DNA from: Halobacteriales archaeon QH_10_67_22 | Lineage (GTDB): Archaea; Halobacteriota; Halobacteria; Halobacteriales; Haloarculaceae | Assembly: GCA_003021305.1 (NCBI GenBank) | Contig: PXQN01000008.1 | Coordinates: 1-49,516, forward strand | Length of the DNA: 49,516 bases | Direction: 5' to 3' | Part shown: piece by piece, positions 34,282 through 42,249 of the stretch | Layout: every line of letters starts with the position of its first letter | How positions within the stretch are numbered: the stretch's first letter is position 1 | The notes under the pieces: generated by a model | The model's input: only the letters and a program-made list of their open reading frames with translations | Database searches by the model: none | Told to the model about the DNA's origin: nothing | Translations under genes and position numbers: made by a program

Positions 34282-35391
34282 CTAGAGCGTCCCGGGGATG
34301 TTTCCGATGCCCGGCAGGACGCCCAGCAGCGCCAGCACCCCCAGCGTCAGGGTCGTCAGGATGATCGACCCGGCCGGCGGGTCGAAGTGGGTGTCCGAGT
34401 GGGCGTAGAAGACCCGCTGGACCACCTCGCCCAGGAGCGCACCGACGATACCGGCGGCCCCGCCCAGCAGGAGCGCGACCGGGCCACTGAGACCGGCAAG
34501 CGCGGCGCTGGTCTCGCCCGCCGGCGTCGTCACCATGACGGCGACGAAGGCCGCTGGGAGGGTGATGTGGTGGGTCACCGGGAACTTCTCGACGCCGAGA
34601 TTCAAAAACAGCAGGCTCGCCGCCGAGAGGCCGAAGGCGAGCACGGCGCTGTTGGTCGTGATCCCGACGAACGCGCCGGCGATGCCCGCGACGAGGCCTA
34701 TCATCGCGACGTTGCCCCACTCGTACTGGTGGGGGAGCCACGGCTCGACGGCTAGGCGGTAGTTGCTCGGGCCGTCGGTGGCAGTCCCGCCGTCGGTGGC
34801 GGTCCGCTTTTGCCCGCTCTCGAAGGGACCCATGTCGAACAGGCTCGAACCCCGGACGCTCCCGACCATCGGGTACCCGAAGACGAGCCGGGCGACGACC
34901 GCCGAGCCGATGACGCCCATCGCCGGCGGGTCTATCGGCAACGTCAGCGTGAACTGGGAGGTCCGCCGGATCGCGACGCCCAACATTCCGAACGCACCAC
35001 CGACCGCGAGAACGTCGACGCGCGTGCCCAGCGCGTACGCGATATCCTTGGCCGGGTGGTAGTCGCCGTCGCTCGGCTCGGGCATCCCGCCGTGTTTGGC
35101 CGCGTAGGCGGCGGCCGCCGCACCGCCGGCGAACGAAACGTGCGGACCGAAGACCGGCCCGAAGGCCAGCCCGTAGGTGATCCCCGAGGCGGCCTCGGGC
35201 GCGGCGGCCACCGCCAGGACCCCCTCCTGGCTCGCCGGGAAGGCGTTGGCGGCCTCCCCCGCGATGGTGAAAATCCCCGTCACGACGAACGCCGGCAGCG
35301 CGCCGATCGACGCGCCGAACGCACCGCCCGCGAAGCCGGCGATTAACAGGAGTGCGACCTCGCTGGCCGTGGCGTCCCAGATCAGCGCCAT
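34282..35391 (-). CDS. Polytopic membrane protein, permease-like, of unknown substrate
   Basis: 369 residues with about nine or ten hydrophobic spans, for example VALLLIAGFAGGAFGASIGA, AFVVTGIFTIAGEAANAFPA, AMIGLVAGIAGAFVGITTNS, VALLLGGAAGIVGALLGEVV and ILTTLTLGVLALLGVLPGIG. Gly-rich repeats in the first and second half (GFAGGAFGAS / GIAGAFVGIT) suggest an inverted internal duplication, as in transporters. A central hydrophilic loop holds residues 195-230. I know such proteins only as conserved haloarchaeal permeases. The start at 35391 (MALIWDATASEVALLL) is chosen since upstream codons are remnants of another gene. Confidence 0.7.
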   Translation of the reverse strand: MALIWDATASEVALLLIAGFAGGAFGASIGALPAFVVTGIFTIAGEAANAFPASQEGVLAVAAAPEAASGITYGLAFGPVFGPHVSFAGGAAAAAYAAKHGGMPEPSDGDYHPAKDIAYALGTRVDVLAVGGAFGMLGVAIRRTSQFTLTLPIDPPAMGVIGSAVVARLVFGYPMVGSVRGSSLFDMGPFESGQKRTATDGGTATDGPSNYRLAVEPWLPHQYEWGNVAMIGLVAGIAGAFVGITTNSAVLAFGLSAASLLFLNLGVEKFPVTHHITLPAAFVAVMVTTPAGETSAALAGLSGPVALLLGGAAGIVGALLGEVVQRVFYAHSDTHFDPPAGSIILTTLTLGVLALLGVLPGIGNIPGTL

Positions 35392-35435
35392 CCGCGTCTG
35401 CCCCCCCTGTCGTCGGCGCCGGTGTCGTGTTCGTG

Positions 35436-35550
35436 TGCCGTACCACCCGCCTGTCGTGCCATGCCCGCGGTTCCCACCGCGGACGCAGTTCGTGAGTGCC
35501 TGCGTGGCATAGACTAACCATTTCAAGTTAGTATATTAAATATTACGGTG
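35436..35550 (-). pseudogene. Degenerate duplicate of the lipoprotein signal peptide and promoter
   Basis: The minus strand from 35510 reads MPRRHSRTASAVGTAGMARQ, clearly related to MRRRSFLTASAVGIAGLAGC at 32917. The DNA ACTGCGTCCGCGGTGGGAA and CGCGGGC is shared, but the lipobox Cys is lost and the frame soon stops. The TATA region beyond (35511-35550) resembles 32918-32955. The remnant lies just upstream of the membrane-protein start, so that gene may now be driven by a duplicated lipoprotein promoter. Confidence 0.65.
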
Positions 35551-35850
35551 ATATCGTTAGTATTCGGTTTCTCCCGGAAACGATATCGAAATAGCGAGAG
35601 CCTGATCTACGGTCGCGGATATATCGACGAAGACCTCCTGAGATGGCGTTTGATGCCGCATCGTAGTATATTTGATAATACGATAAACGATAACGAAATT
35701 AAGTTAGTATATATCCAGGGTATGGTACGTGAACACGAGCCGTGTCACACGGAGAGGCGTCGTCCCTGTTGGTCGAGTCGGTCGTGGGTGGGACACCGCC
35801 GTCGCCGGTCCCGGGAGCGCCGCTGGCCCGCAACTGCCAGACGAACGAAC
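35551..35850 (+). other. AT-rich intergenic stretch upstream of CARF-like gene 2
   Basis: No gene supported. Unusually AT-rich from 35551 to 35725 for this genome, with GTTAGTATTC (35560), AGTATATTTGATAATACG (about 35665) and AAGTTAGTATATAT (35700). Short inverted repeats such as ATATTTGATAATACGATAAACGATAACG could be regulatory or the trace of a transferred segment. 35726-35850 returns to high GC with no convincing reading frame. Confidence 0.4.
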
Positions 35851-35870
35851 AGACGACAGCTACAAATCCG
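35851..35870 (+). promoter_or_regulatory. Promoter of CARF-like gene 2
   Basis: AGACGACAGCTACAAATCCG, TACAAA 31 nt before the ATG at 35892, near-identical to the promoter of paralog 1. Confidence 0.6.
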
Positions 35871-35891
35871 CCGAGGTGATACTAGTTTCCC

Positions 35892-36812
35892 ATGGAGGTC
35901 ACGGACCGGGTCCACGTGGTCGCCCAGGGGTGGGAGGTCGCGCGGATCGTCGAGCCTATCTACGAACTCAAGGCGGACAAGGTCGTCCTGATCCTCCCGG
36001 AGAACAGGGCGTTCATGGCGGAGTTCGAGCACGAGATGCTCGAGGACCTCCGGTCGACCGACCGCCTGGCAGTCGAGACGCGCGACGCCAACCTCTACGA
36101 CATGGGCAACGCCGTGCAGACGTTCACCCAGGCGGTCAAAGACCACGAGGACGACGACGTGTACGTCAACGTCTCGACGGGTCCCCAGGTCGCGGCCATC
36201 GCGGGGATGATGGCTGCCCAGACGGCGGACGCCACGCCGTTTTACGTGCGCTCGGCACCCGCCGACGCCGACCCCGAGGAGATAAAGCCCGACCAGCCGA
36301 TCATTCCGGAGGCCGGGGAGATCAGCGAACTCCCAGTGTTCGAACTCCAGGGACCGTCGCCCGAACAGCTGCGGATCCTCGGGTTCCTCGTCGGCAGGGA
36401 CGGCGCGACGAAAAAAGAACTCATCCGGTACGCCGAGACCGAGGAGTTGCCGTTCATCGCCGACACGGACGCCAAATCCGACGAGGGGCGGTACCGCCTG
36501 CTGGAGTCACACGTCATCGACCCGCTGACCGAGGGCGGCTACGTCTCCGTCGAGAAGGCCGGCCGGAAGAAGGTCGTCCACATCGAACAGCGCGGTATCG
36601 ATGCCCTCGCGGCGTTCCCGCTGGACGAGGAGACGATAGCCGCGCTCGAGAGCGACCGCCGGGACGTCTCGGTGGACGAACTGCACGCCGACCACGCGAC
36701 GAGCTGGTCGGACAGGCCCATCGGACATTCCGACGGTCGACTGACCGCCCAGCACGGCACCGGGACCACGGCGTCCCACTCGGACGAGTCCGGCGCCGAC
36801 GCCGAGGACTGA
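35892..36812 (+). CDS. CARF-like domain/winged-helix protein 2 (HFX_2341/DUF6293-like)
   Basis: 306 residues. Closest to paralog 1: HVVAQGWEVARIVEPIYELK, VVLILPENR, DVYVNVSTGPQVAAIAGMMA, then a wHTH with ILGFLVGRDGATKKELIRYA and YRLLESHVIDPLTEGGYVSV. In the ligand loop SSGT becomes STGP. The hydrophilic C-terminal tail (about 60 residues) is His/Ser/Asp-rich and unrelated to that of paralog 1. Predicted DNA-binding sensor; ligand and targets unknown. Confidence 0.8.
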   Translation: MEVTDRVHVVAQGWEVARIVEPIYELKADKVVLILPENRAFMAEFEHEMLEDLRSTDRLAVETRDANLYDMGNAVQTFTQAVKDHEDDDVYVNVSTGPQVAAIAGMMAAQTADATPFYVRSAPADADPEEIKPDQPIIPEAGEISELPVFELQGPSPEQLRILGFLVGRDGATKKELIRYAETEELPFIADTDAKSDEGRYRLLESHVIDPLTEGGYVSVEKAGRKKVVHIEQRGIDALAAFPLDEETIAALESDRRDVSVDELHADHATSWSDRPIGHSDGRLTAQHGTGTTASHSDESGADAED

Positions 36813-36950
36813 CCCGCGACGAGTCGCCGGCCCGGCGAGGAACTGCCGGCCGTCGCCGTCTAGGGGCCGTCGACCGTTCGCCTTTGATCCTCGGGTCACT
36901 TCCCGACGAGCAAAATCATGCCTTCGTGAGAAATGTTAGCGAACGGTACT

Positions 36951-36958
36951 TACATATT
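36951..36958 (+). promoter_or_regulatory. Promoter of CARF-like gene 3
   Basis: TACATATT begins exactly 31 nt before the ATG at 36982, the same spacing as in paralogs 1 and 2 but with different flanks (GTTAGCGAACGG upstream). 36813-36940 holds no gene I can support. Confidence 0.55.
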
Positions 36959-36981
36959 GTGTGGAATAATACTGTAGTTCA

Positions 36982-37860
36982 ATGGAGGTGTGGTCACGCG
37001 TCCACGTGGTGGCACTGGCGGGGGAGATAGCACGCGTCGTGGAACCCACCTATCGGCTCAAGGCCGACAAGGTGGTCGTCCTCCGTCCGCCAGAGGCCCG
37101 TCTCGCCGAGTTCGAACGCGAGATGCTGGCCGACCTGGAGGACCGCGAGCGCCTGTCGGTCGACCAGCGGGAGGTTTCGCTCTCGAAGCTGGAGCGGGTC
37201 CGGGACGCCTTCGAGAGCGCGATCGACGACCACCCGGGCGACGACGTGTACGTCAACGTCTCCGGTGGGGGCCACGTCGCGGGTATCGCCGGCGCGATGG
37301 CCGCCCGACGGACGGAAGCGACGCCGTTTCTCGTCGACCACTCGCCCGAGGACACGGAAGACGAGCGCCAGGCGTCGACCGAGGACGCCCCCGGGAGCCC
37401 GGAGTCGGTTCCCGTCATCGACATCGACGGGCCCTCGGACGAGCAACTCGAGATCCTCTCCTATCTCCACGGGACCAACGGGGCGACGAAGAAAGAACTC
37501 GTCGCCCACGCCGAGCGGAAAGAACTCCCTTTCATCGCAAACACTACGGTCGACACCCGGACCGAGACGTATCGGCTGCTGGAGTCACACATCGTCGACC
37601 CGCTGGCCGACGCCGGCTACGTCTCGGTCGTGAAGGCGGGTCGCCGGGTGTACATCGACCGGGACGGGATCGAAGCGCTGGCGGAGTTCCCGCTGGGGCC
37701 GGACCCCGACGAAGCGACCGCCGACGAGGACGCGGTCGTCTCCTCGGACCAGGCCAGGTGGATGTGGGAATCGGGGCGAGACGAACGACGGAACTGGATG
37801 TGGGACAGCGGCGGCACGACGCGGCTCCACTCCGCGCCCCGGCGGCATTACCTCGAGTGA
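36982..37860 (+). CDS. CARF-like domain/winged-helix protein 3 (HFX_2341/DUF6293-like)
   Basis: 292 residues and the most divergent of the three: HVVALAGEIARVVEPTYRLK, VVVLRPPEAR, DVYVNVSGGGHVAGIAGAMA, wHTH with ILSYLHGTNGATKKELVAHA and YRLLESHIVDPLADAGYVSV. The ligand loop is SGGG instead of SSGT, which could mean another ligand. The C-terminus repeats ARWMWESGRDERRNWMWDSG, an odd Trp-rich tail. It converges on cbiG with only 17 bp between stops. Confidence 0.8.
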   Translation: MEVWSRVHVVALAGEIARVVEPTYRLKADKVVVLRPPEARLAEFEREMLADLEDRERLSVDQREVSLSKLERVRDAFESAIDDHPGDDVYVNVSGGGHVAGIAGAMAARRTEATPFLVDHSPEDTEDERQASTEDAPGSPESVPVIDIDGPSDEQLEILSYLHGTNGATKKELVAHAERKELPFIANTTVDTRTETYRLLESHIVDPLADAGYVSVVKAGRRVYIDRDGIEALAEFPLGPDPDEATADEDAVVSSDQARWMWESGRDERRNWMWDSGGTTRLHSAPRRHYLE

Positions 37861-37877
37861 CTCCCTCCGGGCCGCGT

Positions 37878-38840
37878 TCACCGTCCGAGGGCCACCGTCA
37901 CGGCCTCGTCGTACCGGCTTTTCTCCCGGAGCAGTTCGTGCTCGCGGCCGCCGGCGAGCGCGCTCGCCTCGGCGATGCCCGGCCAGCCGATGAGTTCTTT
38001 CGACCGCGAGGGCGTCGGGCCCTCGAACTCCACCAGCGTGTCTCTCTCGAAGGAAACGACGCCGAGTCCCAGCGTCTCCGCGGCCGCGAGTAGCCCCGCC
38101 TCGTCTTCCTTGCGGGTCCCGGTCGCGACGAACTCCACGTCGTCGACGTCGTAGTCGGTGTCTTCGAGGGCACCGCGCCAGGCGGCGAGGAACTGGTCTT
38201 CGGTCGCACCGGAGACGCTCCCGGTCCCGAGGACGACGCCGTCCTCGCCGTTTCGTTTCAACACCGTGACGTCGTCGCCGACGAGGACGGCCTTCGGGCC
38301 GTCGAGACGTTCGACGGGACCGAGTTCGTCGTCGAGCACGGCGAGGTTCGTCGCCACCGTCGAGTCGCCGTTGACGACGTGGGCGTCGAGCGCTTTGGCC
38401 TGCTTTTCGACGCCCTGCTTGTCGGCAGCCTCGCTGGCAGTCGTCATCGCCGGCACCGCGCCCAGCGACGCGAGGTCGTCGGCGACCTGGTTTGCCCCGT
38501 GGTGGCCCCCCGTGATCGGGATCGCCCACGTGAGCTGTTCGTCGACCACACAGACCGCGGGGTCGTCCCACTTGTCGTCGAGCAACCCCGCGGTCTTGCG
38601 CATCGCGATCCCCGAGGCCATCAACCCGACGAAACAGTCGTACTCGCCCCAGTGCTCGGCGAAGACCTCGCCGTGGTACTCCAGCACGTCGATGGACTCG
38701 TAGCGGTCGCCGATCCCGTCGACGATCTCCGCGGCGGTGTCCAGCTTGCGCTCGAAGGCGACGATGGCGATGTCCTCCGCGACTTCGCCGTCCGAGTCGG
38801 GTGCGTTACAGCTGCTGTCGGTATCGCTGTCAGTGCTCAT
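37878..38840 (-). CDS. cbiG: Cobalt-precorrin-5A hydrolase CbiG
   Basis: 320 residues. The middle has [40 protein letters not shown] and [20 protein letters not shown], diagnostic for CbiG; the C-terminal domain has [19 protein letters not shown]. CbiG opens the delta-lactone and releases acetaldehyde from cobalt-precorrin-5A. Last gene of the cbiT-L-F-G operon; it starts 2 bp after the cbiF stop. A short Asp/Ser-rich N-terminal leader precedes the domain. Confidence 0.92.
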   Translation of the reverse strand: MSTDSDTDSSCNAPDSDGEVAEDIAIVAFERKLDTAAEIVDGIGDRYESIDVLEYHGEVFAEHWGEYDCFVGLMASGIAMRKTAGLLDDKWDDPAVCVVDEQLTWAIPITGGHHGANQVADDLASLGAVPAMTTASEAADKQGVEKQAKALDAHVVNGDSTVATNLAVLDDELGPVERLDGPKAVLVGDDVTVLKRNGEDGVVLGTGSVSGATEDQFLAAWRGALEDTDYDVDDVEFVATGTRKEDEAGLLAAAETLGLGVVSFERDTLVEFEGPTPSRSKELIGWPGIAEASALAGGREHELLREKSRYDEAVTVALGR

Positions 38841-38842
38841 TG

Positions 38843-39712
38843 TCAGTCGTCCGCCTCCTGTGAACCGTCCGAGTTACCCCCGTTCGCCCAGCCGCCGTAG
38901 AGGTACGACCGTTCGTAGTCCTCGCCGCCGACGGCGTCCCCGACGACGACCATCGCCGAGGCACGATAGCCGGCCTCCTCGACCCGCTCGCCGATGGTCG
39001 CGATCGTCCCCTCGATGACCTCCTCGTCGGGCCAGGAGGCGTGATACACCACCGCGACGGGCGTCTCGGGGTCGTGCCCGTCGGCCAGCAGACGATCCAT
39101 CGTCTCGCTCACCGCGTGGGTGCCCAGATAGATACACGTCGTCACGTCGCCCATCCCGACGAACTCGGAGATGTGGTCGTCCTCGGGCTCCAAGGTCGTG
39201 CCCTGCGGGCGGGTGAACGCGACGTGGTTTGCGACCTCGTTCAGCGTGAGTTGGGTCCGCATCGTCGCGCTCGCGGCGAAGGCCGACGTGACGCCGGGCA
39301 CGATGTAGGTCGGGACACCCTCGTGTTCGAGCGCGTCCATCTGTTCGAGCGCGGCGCCGTAGATAGCGGGGTCGCCGCTGTGGAGTCGAACGACGGTGTC
39401 GCCGGCCTCGTAGGCGTCACGCATGAGCGGGACCAGCTCCTCCAGGTCCTTCCCGATGGAGGAGACGGTCTCCGCACCCTCACAGTACGCCGCCAGCAGT
39501 TCGCTGTTGACCAGCGACCCCGCGTGGACGACCAGGTCTGCGGATTCGACCAGGTCCCGGCCGGTGACTGTCAACAGCCCCGGGTCGCCCGGCCCCGCGC
39601 CGACGAAGGGGATCCCCTCGCCGTTCCCGGCGGTCTGTTCGTACACTCGGGGGTCTGTCCCCGTCTCGCGGGCGTCGGCCGCGGCGTCGATGGCGTCCTG
39701 CGGGTCGGTCAT
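38843..39712 (-). CDS. cbiF: Cobalt-precorrin-4 C11-methyltransferase CbiF
   Basis: 289 residues. Tetrapyrrole methylase motifs: IPFVGAGPGDPGLLTVTGRD, LVVHAGSLVNSELLA, VRLHSGDPAIYGAALEQM (SAM), YIVPGVTSAFAASATMRTQL and TCIYLGTHAVSETMDRLL. These are characteristic of CbiF/CobM, which methylates C11. It overlaps cbiL by 4 bp. Ends with an acidic tail. Confidence 0.93.
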   Translation of the reverse strand: MTDPQDAIDAAADARETGTDPRVYEQTAGNGEGIPFVGAGPGDPGLLTVTGRDLVESADLVVHAGSLVNSELLAAYCEGAETVSSIGKDLEELVPLMRDAYEAGDTVVRLHSGDPAIYGAALEQMDALEHEGVPTYIVPGVTSAFAASATMRTQLTLNEVANHVAFTRPQGTTLEPEDDHISEFVGMGDVTTCIYLGTHAVSETMDRLLADGHDPETPVAVVYHASWPDEEVIEGTIATIGERVEEAGYRASAMVVVGDAVGGEDYERSYLYGGWANGGNSDGSQEADD

Positions 39713-40497
39713 CGATGGGACACCTCGTCGCCACAGGCCTCGCCCTCGGCGAGTTCCGTCCGTGCAGGACCGGTCAGTCCGCCGTCGGTCGACACTCCGT
39801 CGTGGGGTCCGGTCGCGTCGAAGGCGGCCGTCGCCGGTGGTTCGCCGGTGTCGCCACGTTCCGCGTAGGCGAGCGTGTAGTAGTCCCGTTCGGCAAGGTC
39901 GTCGGGGTCGTCGGTCACGACCGTCTCGCCCTGGTCCATGTAGAGGCGGCGGCCGTAGACGACATCGTAGCCCGCGTCGACGAGTCGCTCGTGGGTCGCG
40001 GGTGCGTCGGTCACTTTGAACAGCACCATGCGGTCGGGACCGGTCGGGGCGGTCCCGCGGGGTGCCTCCCGGAGCGCGAGGCTGGACCCGGCCGAAACCT
40101 CGACACCCAGTGCCGTCGTGAAGGCCGTGACGGCGCTGACGCCGGGGACGAGTTCGACCGCGACGTCCGGGTGAAAGGTCGAAAGCGTCCGCCGGAGGTG
40201 GCCAAAGGTCGAGTAGACGTTCGGGTCCCCCAGCGTGACGAACGCGGCCGTCCCCTCGCGAGCGCGGGGGGCGACCTCGCTGGCCGCGTCCTTCCAGGCT
40301 CGCCGGAGTTCGTCCTCGTCGCGGGTCATCGGGAAGTCGAGGTCGCCGACCCGGGACTCGGGCACGTACTCGGTCGCGACCGACCGCGAGAGTCGCCCCG
40401 GCGAGTACACCACGTCTGCCCGCTCCAGCACCTCGCGTCCGCGAACGGTGACCAGGTCCGCGTCGCCCGGTCCCAGTCCGACGCCGTACAGCGTCAT
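39709..40497 (-). CDS. cbiL: Cobalt-factor II C20-methyltransferase CbiL
   Basis: 262 residues. MTLYGVGLGPGDADLVTVRG is the canonical CbiL start; FVTLGDPNVYSTFGHLRRTL and VELVPGVSAVTAFTTALGVE follow. CbiL adds the C20 methyl after cobalt insertion, and TFGHL is typical of C20 enzymes. An N-terminally longer frame was rejected. The C-terminal 40 residues (from TGEPPATAAF) are an unusual acidic tail. 43 bp after cbiT. Confidence 0.92.
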   Translation of the reverse strand: MTLYGVGLGPGDADLVTVRGREVLERADVVYSPGRLSRSVATEYVPESRVGDLDFPMTRDEDELRRAWKDAASEVAPRAREGTAAFVTLGDPNVYSTFGHLRRTLSTFHPDVAVELVPGVSAVTAFTTALGVEVSAGSSLALREAPRGTAPTGPDRMVLFKVTDAPATHERLVDAGYDVVYGRRLYMDQGETVVTDDPDDLAERDYYTLAYAERGDTGEPPATAAFDATGPHDGVSTDGGLTGPARTELAEGEACGDEVSHR

Positions 40498-40540
40498 CGC
40501 GTCCCTCCGGCGGCGCCCGTTCCGTACCGGCCGTCCGCAG

Positions 40541-41086
40541 TCATCGTGCACCACCGCCGACGAGCATGTACACGGGGTTGTCCGAATCGAAACTCGTCGC
40601 GCCGGCGAGTTCGTAGCCGTGGCTCACCTGGAACTGGACGACCTCCTCCAACAGGTCCCGCTCGCGGAAGGCTCTCGTCGCCTCGCCGGCGACCTCCAGC
40701 CGCGAGACGTTCATCACGACCCGCTCGACACTGGTCGCGACCGCGTGGTCGAGCACGGCCTCGTAGTTGCGACTCCCGCCGACGAAGAGGGCGTCGGCGT
40801 CGTCGGGCAGTCCCTCGGGTGCCTCCGCCTGCCGGAGTCGAACGTCCGCGCTCGTCTCGTTTTCCGCCAGATTCCGTCGCGTCGTCTCCAGCCTGTCCGC
40901 CTTCCGTTCGAGCGCGGTCACCCGCCCCGCGCGCCGGGCGGCCTCGACCGTCACGGCCCCCGTACAGGAGCCGACCTCCACGAAGTGGTCCGTCGGCCCC
41001 AGGTCGAGCTTCCTCGCCAGAACCGCCCTGACCTCCGCCTTCGTCGGGCCGGCCTTCGCGTCGTGTGGCAGCGATACCTGTGTCAT
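40541..41086 (-). CDS. cbiT: Cobalt-precorrin-6B/7 C15-methyltransferase CbiT
   Basis: 181 residues. Starts MTQVSLPHDAKAGPTKAEVR; SAM-binding motif HFVEVGSCTGAVTVEAARRA, then DALFVGGSRNYEAVLDHAV, a class I methyltransferase fold. In the usual pathway CbiT methylates C15 and decarboxylates the C12 acetate. First gene of the operon, with the operator 26 nt upstream of its start. Confidence 0.88.
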   Translation of the reverse strand: MTQVSLPHDAKAGPTKAEVRAVLARKLDLGPTDHFVEVGSCTGAVTVEAARRAGRVTALERKADRLETTRRNLAENETSADVRLRQAEAPEGLPDDADALFVGGSRNYEAVLDHAVATSVERVVMNVSRLEVAGEATRAFRERDLLEEVVQFQVSHGYELAGATSFDSDNPVYMLVGGGAR

Positions 41087-41111
41087 CGTTACACACAACT
41101 GTCGTGGAACG

Positions 41112-41133
41112 TAAAACAATTTTGGTTGTATTA
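41112..41133 (-). promoter_or_regulatory. Palindromic operator upstream of the cbiT operon
   Basis: The same 22-nt site as at 25951 (AAAACAA-N6-TTGTATT here, one mismatch), placed 26 nt before the cbiT start. On the minus strand its TTGTTTTACG overlaps the expected TATA position, so binding should block transcription. It lies between cbiT and a divergent HTH gene. Confidence 0.72.
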
Positions 41134-41166
41134 GAGCAATCGAAGTTTATCTGGGATTACCGTACT

Positions 41167-41187
41167 GTGAGAATACACCGATCTCAC
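41167..41187 (+). promoter_or_regulatory. Inverted repeat in the promoter of the HTH regulator
   Basis: GTGAGA-N9-TCTCAC lies about 15 nt upstream of the TATA-like AAAATACT (41201-41208), which sits about 31 nt before the ATG at 41235. Possible binding site for autoregulation or an activator; unlike the cobalamin operator in sequence. Confidence 0.5.
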
Positions 41188-41234
41188 GCGGCGTAGGGCA
41201 AAAATACTTGTCTGCGGAGCACGGAACGCGGGCA

Positions 41235-42044
41235 ATGGCGAGCAACGGGGACGAGGAGTTCGGCGTGCTCCGGAGCAAGCGCAACGCGACCAGATACCAG
41301 ATACTGGTCGAGATCGCCGAGCGCCAGCCCGCGGTCAACCAGCAGGAGATCGCCGACGCCATCGGCATCACCGCCCAGGCAGTCAGCGACTACCTGCAGG
41401 ACCTGGTCGAGCAGGACTACGTCGTCAAGCACGGCCGTGGGCGCTACGAGGTGACAAAGGAGGGCGTCGACTGGTTGATCTCCCAGACCGACGAGTTGCG
41501 GACGTTCGTCGAGCACGTCGCCGAGGACGTCATCGGACAGGTCGACGTGGAGACGGCGCTGGCGACGACCCGCGTCTCGGAGGGCGAGACGGTGTCGCTG
41601 ACCATGCGGGACGGCGTGTTGCGCGCGATGGCCAACGACGCCGGCAGCGCGACGGCTGTCGCGGTCACGGACGCCGACCCCGGCGCGGACGTCGGGGTGA
41701 CGAACTTCGAGGGCGTGGTCGACTACGAACTGGGGACCGTGACGGTGGTGTCGGTCCCGGGCGTCCAGAACGGCGGGAGTTCGGCCCTCGACGCCGAGCG
41801 GGTGGCGGAGATGGCCGAGTCACACGACCTGGTCGCGGTCGCCGGCGTCGAGGCACTGGCCGGCGCGACCGCGGCCGGGCTCGACCCCGAGATCCGCTTC
41901 GGTAGCGCCGAGGCCGTCCGCGAGGCCGCGACCAAGGGCCTTGACGTGCTCTTGCTGTCGGCGACGGACCTGCTCTCGACCCACACCGACCGGCTCCGGG
42001 ACGGGAACGTCAGCTACGAGGTCGTCGACGCCAGCGAGACCTGA
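41235..42044 (+). CDS. Winged-helix transcription regulator (DUF7839-like), divergent from cbiT
   Basis: 269 residues. N-terminal winged helix: VLRSKRNATRYQILVEIAER, VNQQEIADAIGITAQAVSDY, LVEQDYVVKHGRGRYEVTKE. The C-terminal 170 residues form a mixed alpha/beta domain with many Val/Ala strands (ATAVAVTDADPGADVGVTNF, DLVAVAGVEALAGATAAGLD), probably a ligand domain. The ATG at 41235 is chosen over a TTG at 41208. The gene shares its upstream region with the cbiT operon and its operator, so it is the best candidate for the cobalamin regulator; this is inference by position. Confidence 0.75.
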   Translation: MASNGDEEFGVLRSKRNATRYQILVEIAERQPAVNQQEIADAIGITAQAVSDYLQDLVEQDYVVKHGRGRYEVTKEGVDWLISQTDELRTFVEHVAEDVIGQVDVETALATTRVSEGETVSLTMRDGVLRAMANDAGSATAVAVTDADPGADVGVTNFEGVVDYELGTVTVVSVPGVQNGGSSALDAERVAEMAESHDLVAVAGVEALAGATAAGLDPEIRFGSAEAVREAATKGLDVLLLSATDLLSTHTDRLRDGNVSYEVVDASET

Positions 42045-42249
42045 TGTTCCCCTCGGCGGACGTCTCATCGACGTCCTGGGTCTGCCGAACCCGAGCGCCG
42101 TCGGCGTCGAGGGCGTTTGCTGTCGTCGCCCCTCGGGCTCGTCTGCGTTCGGGCCGTTCGACACCGGATTCACGGCGATACTGTCAGCACCAGACGCGAC
42201 CGTGTGACCGAAGCGAAGGTTTTTGCGGGTCTTCGCCTAACTTTCGGGC

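Noticed and set aside
33162-37860. CRISPR-Cas locus next to the CARF-like genes
   Set aside because: No cas gene, repeat array or Cas10-like sequence seen in the window.
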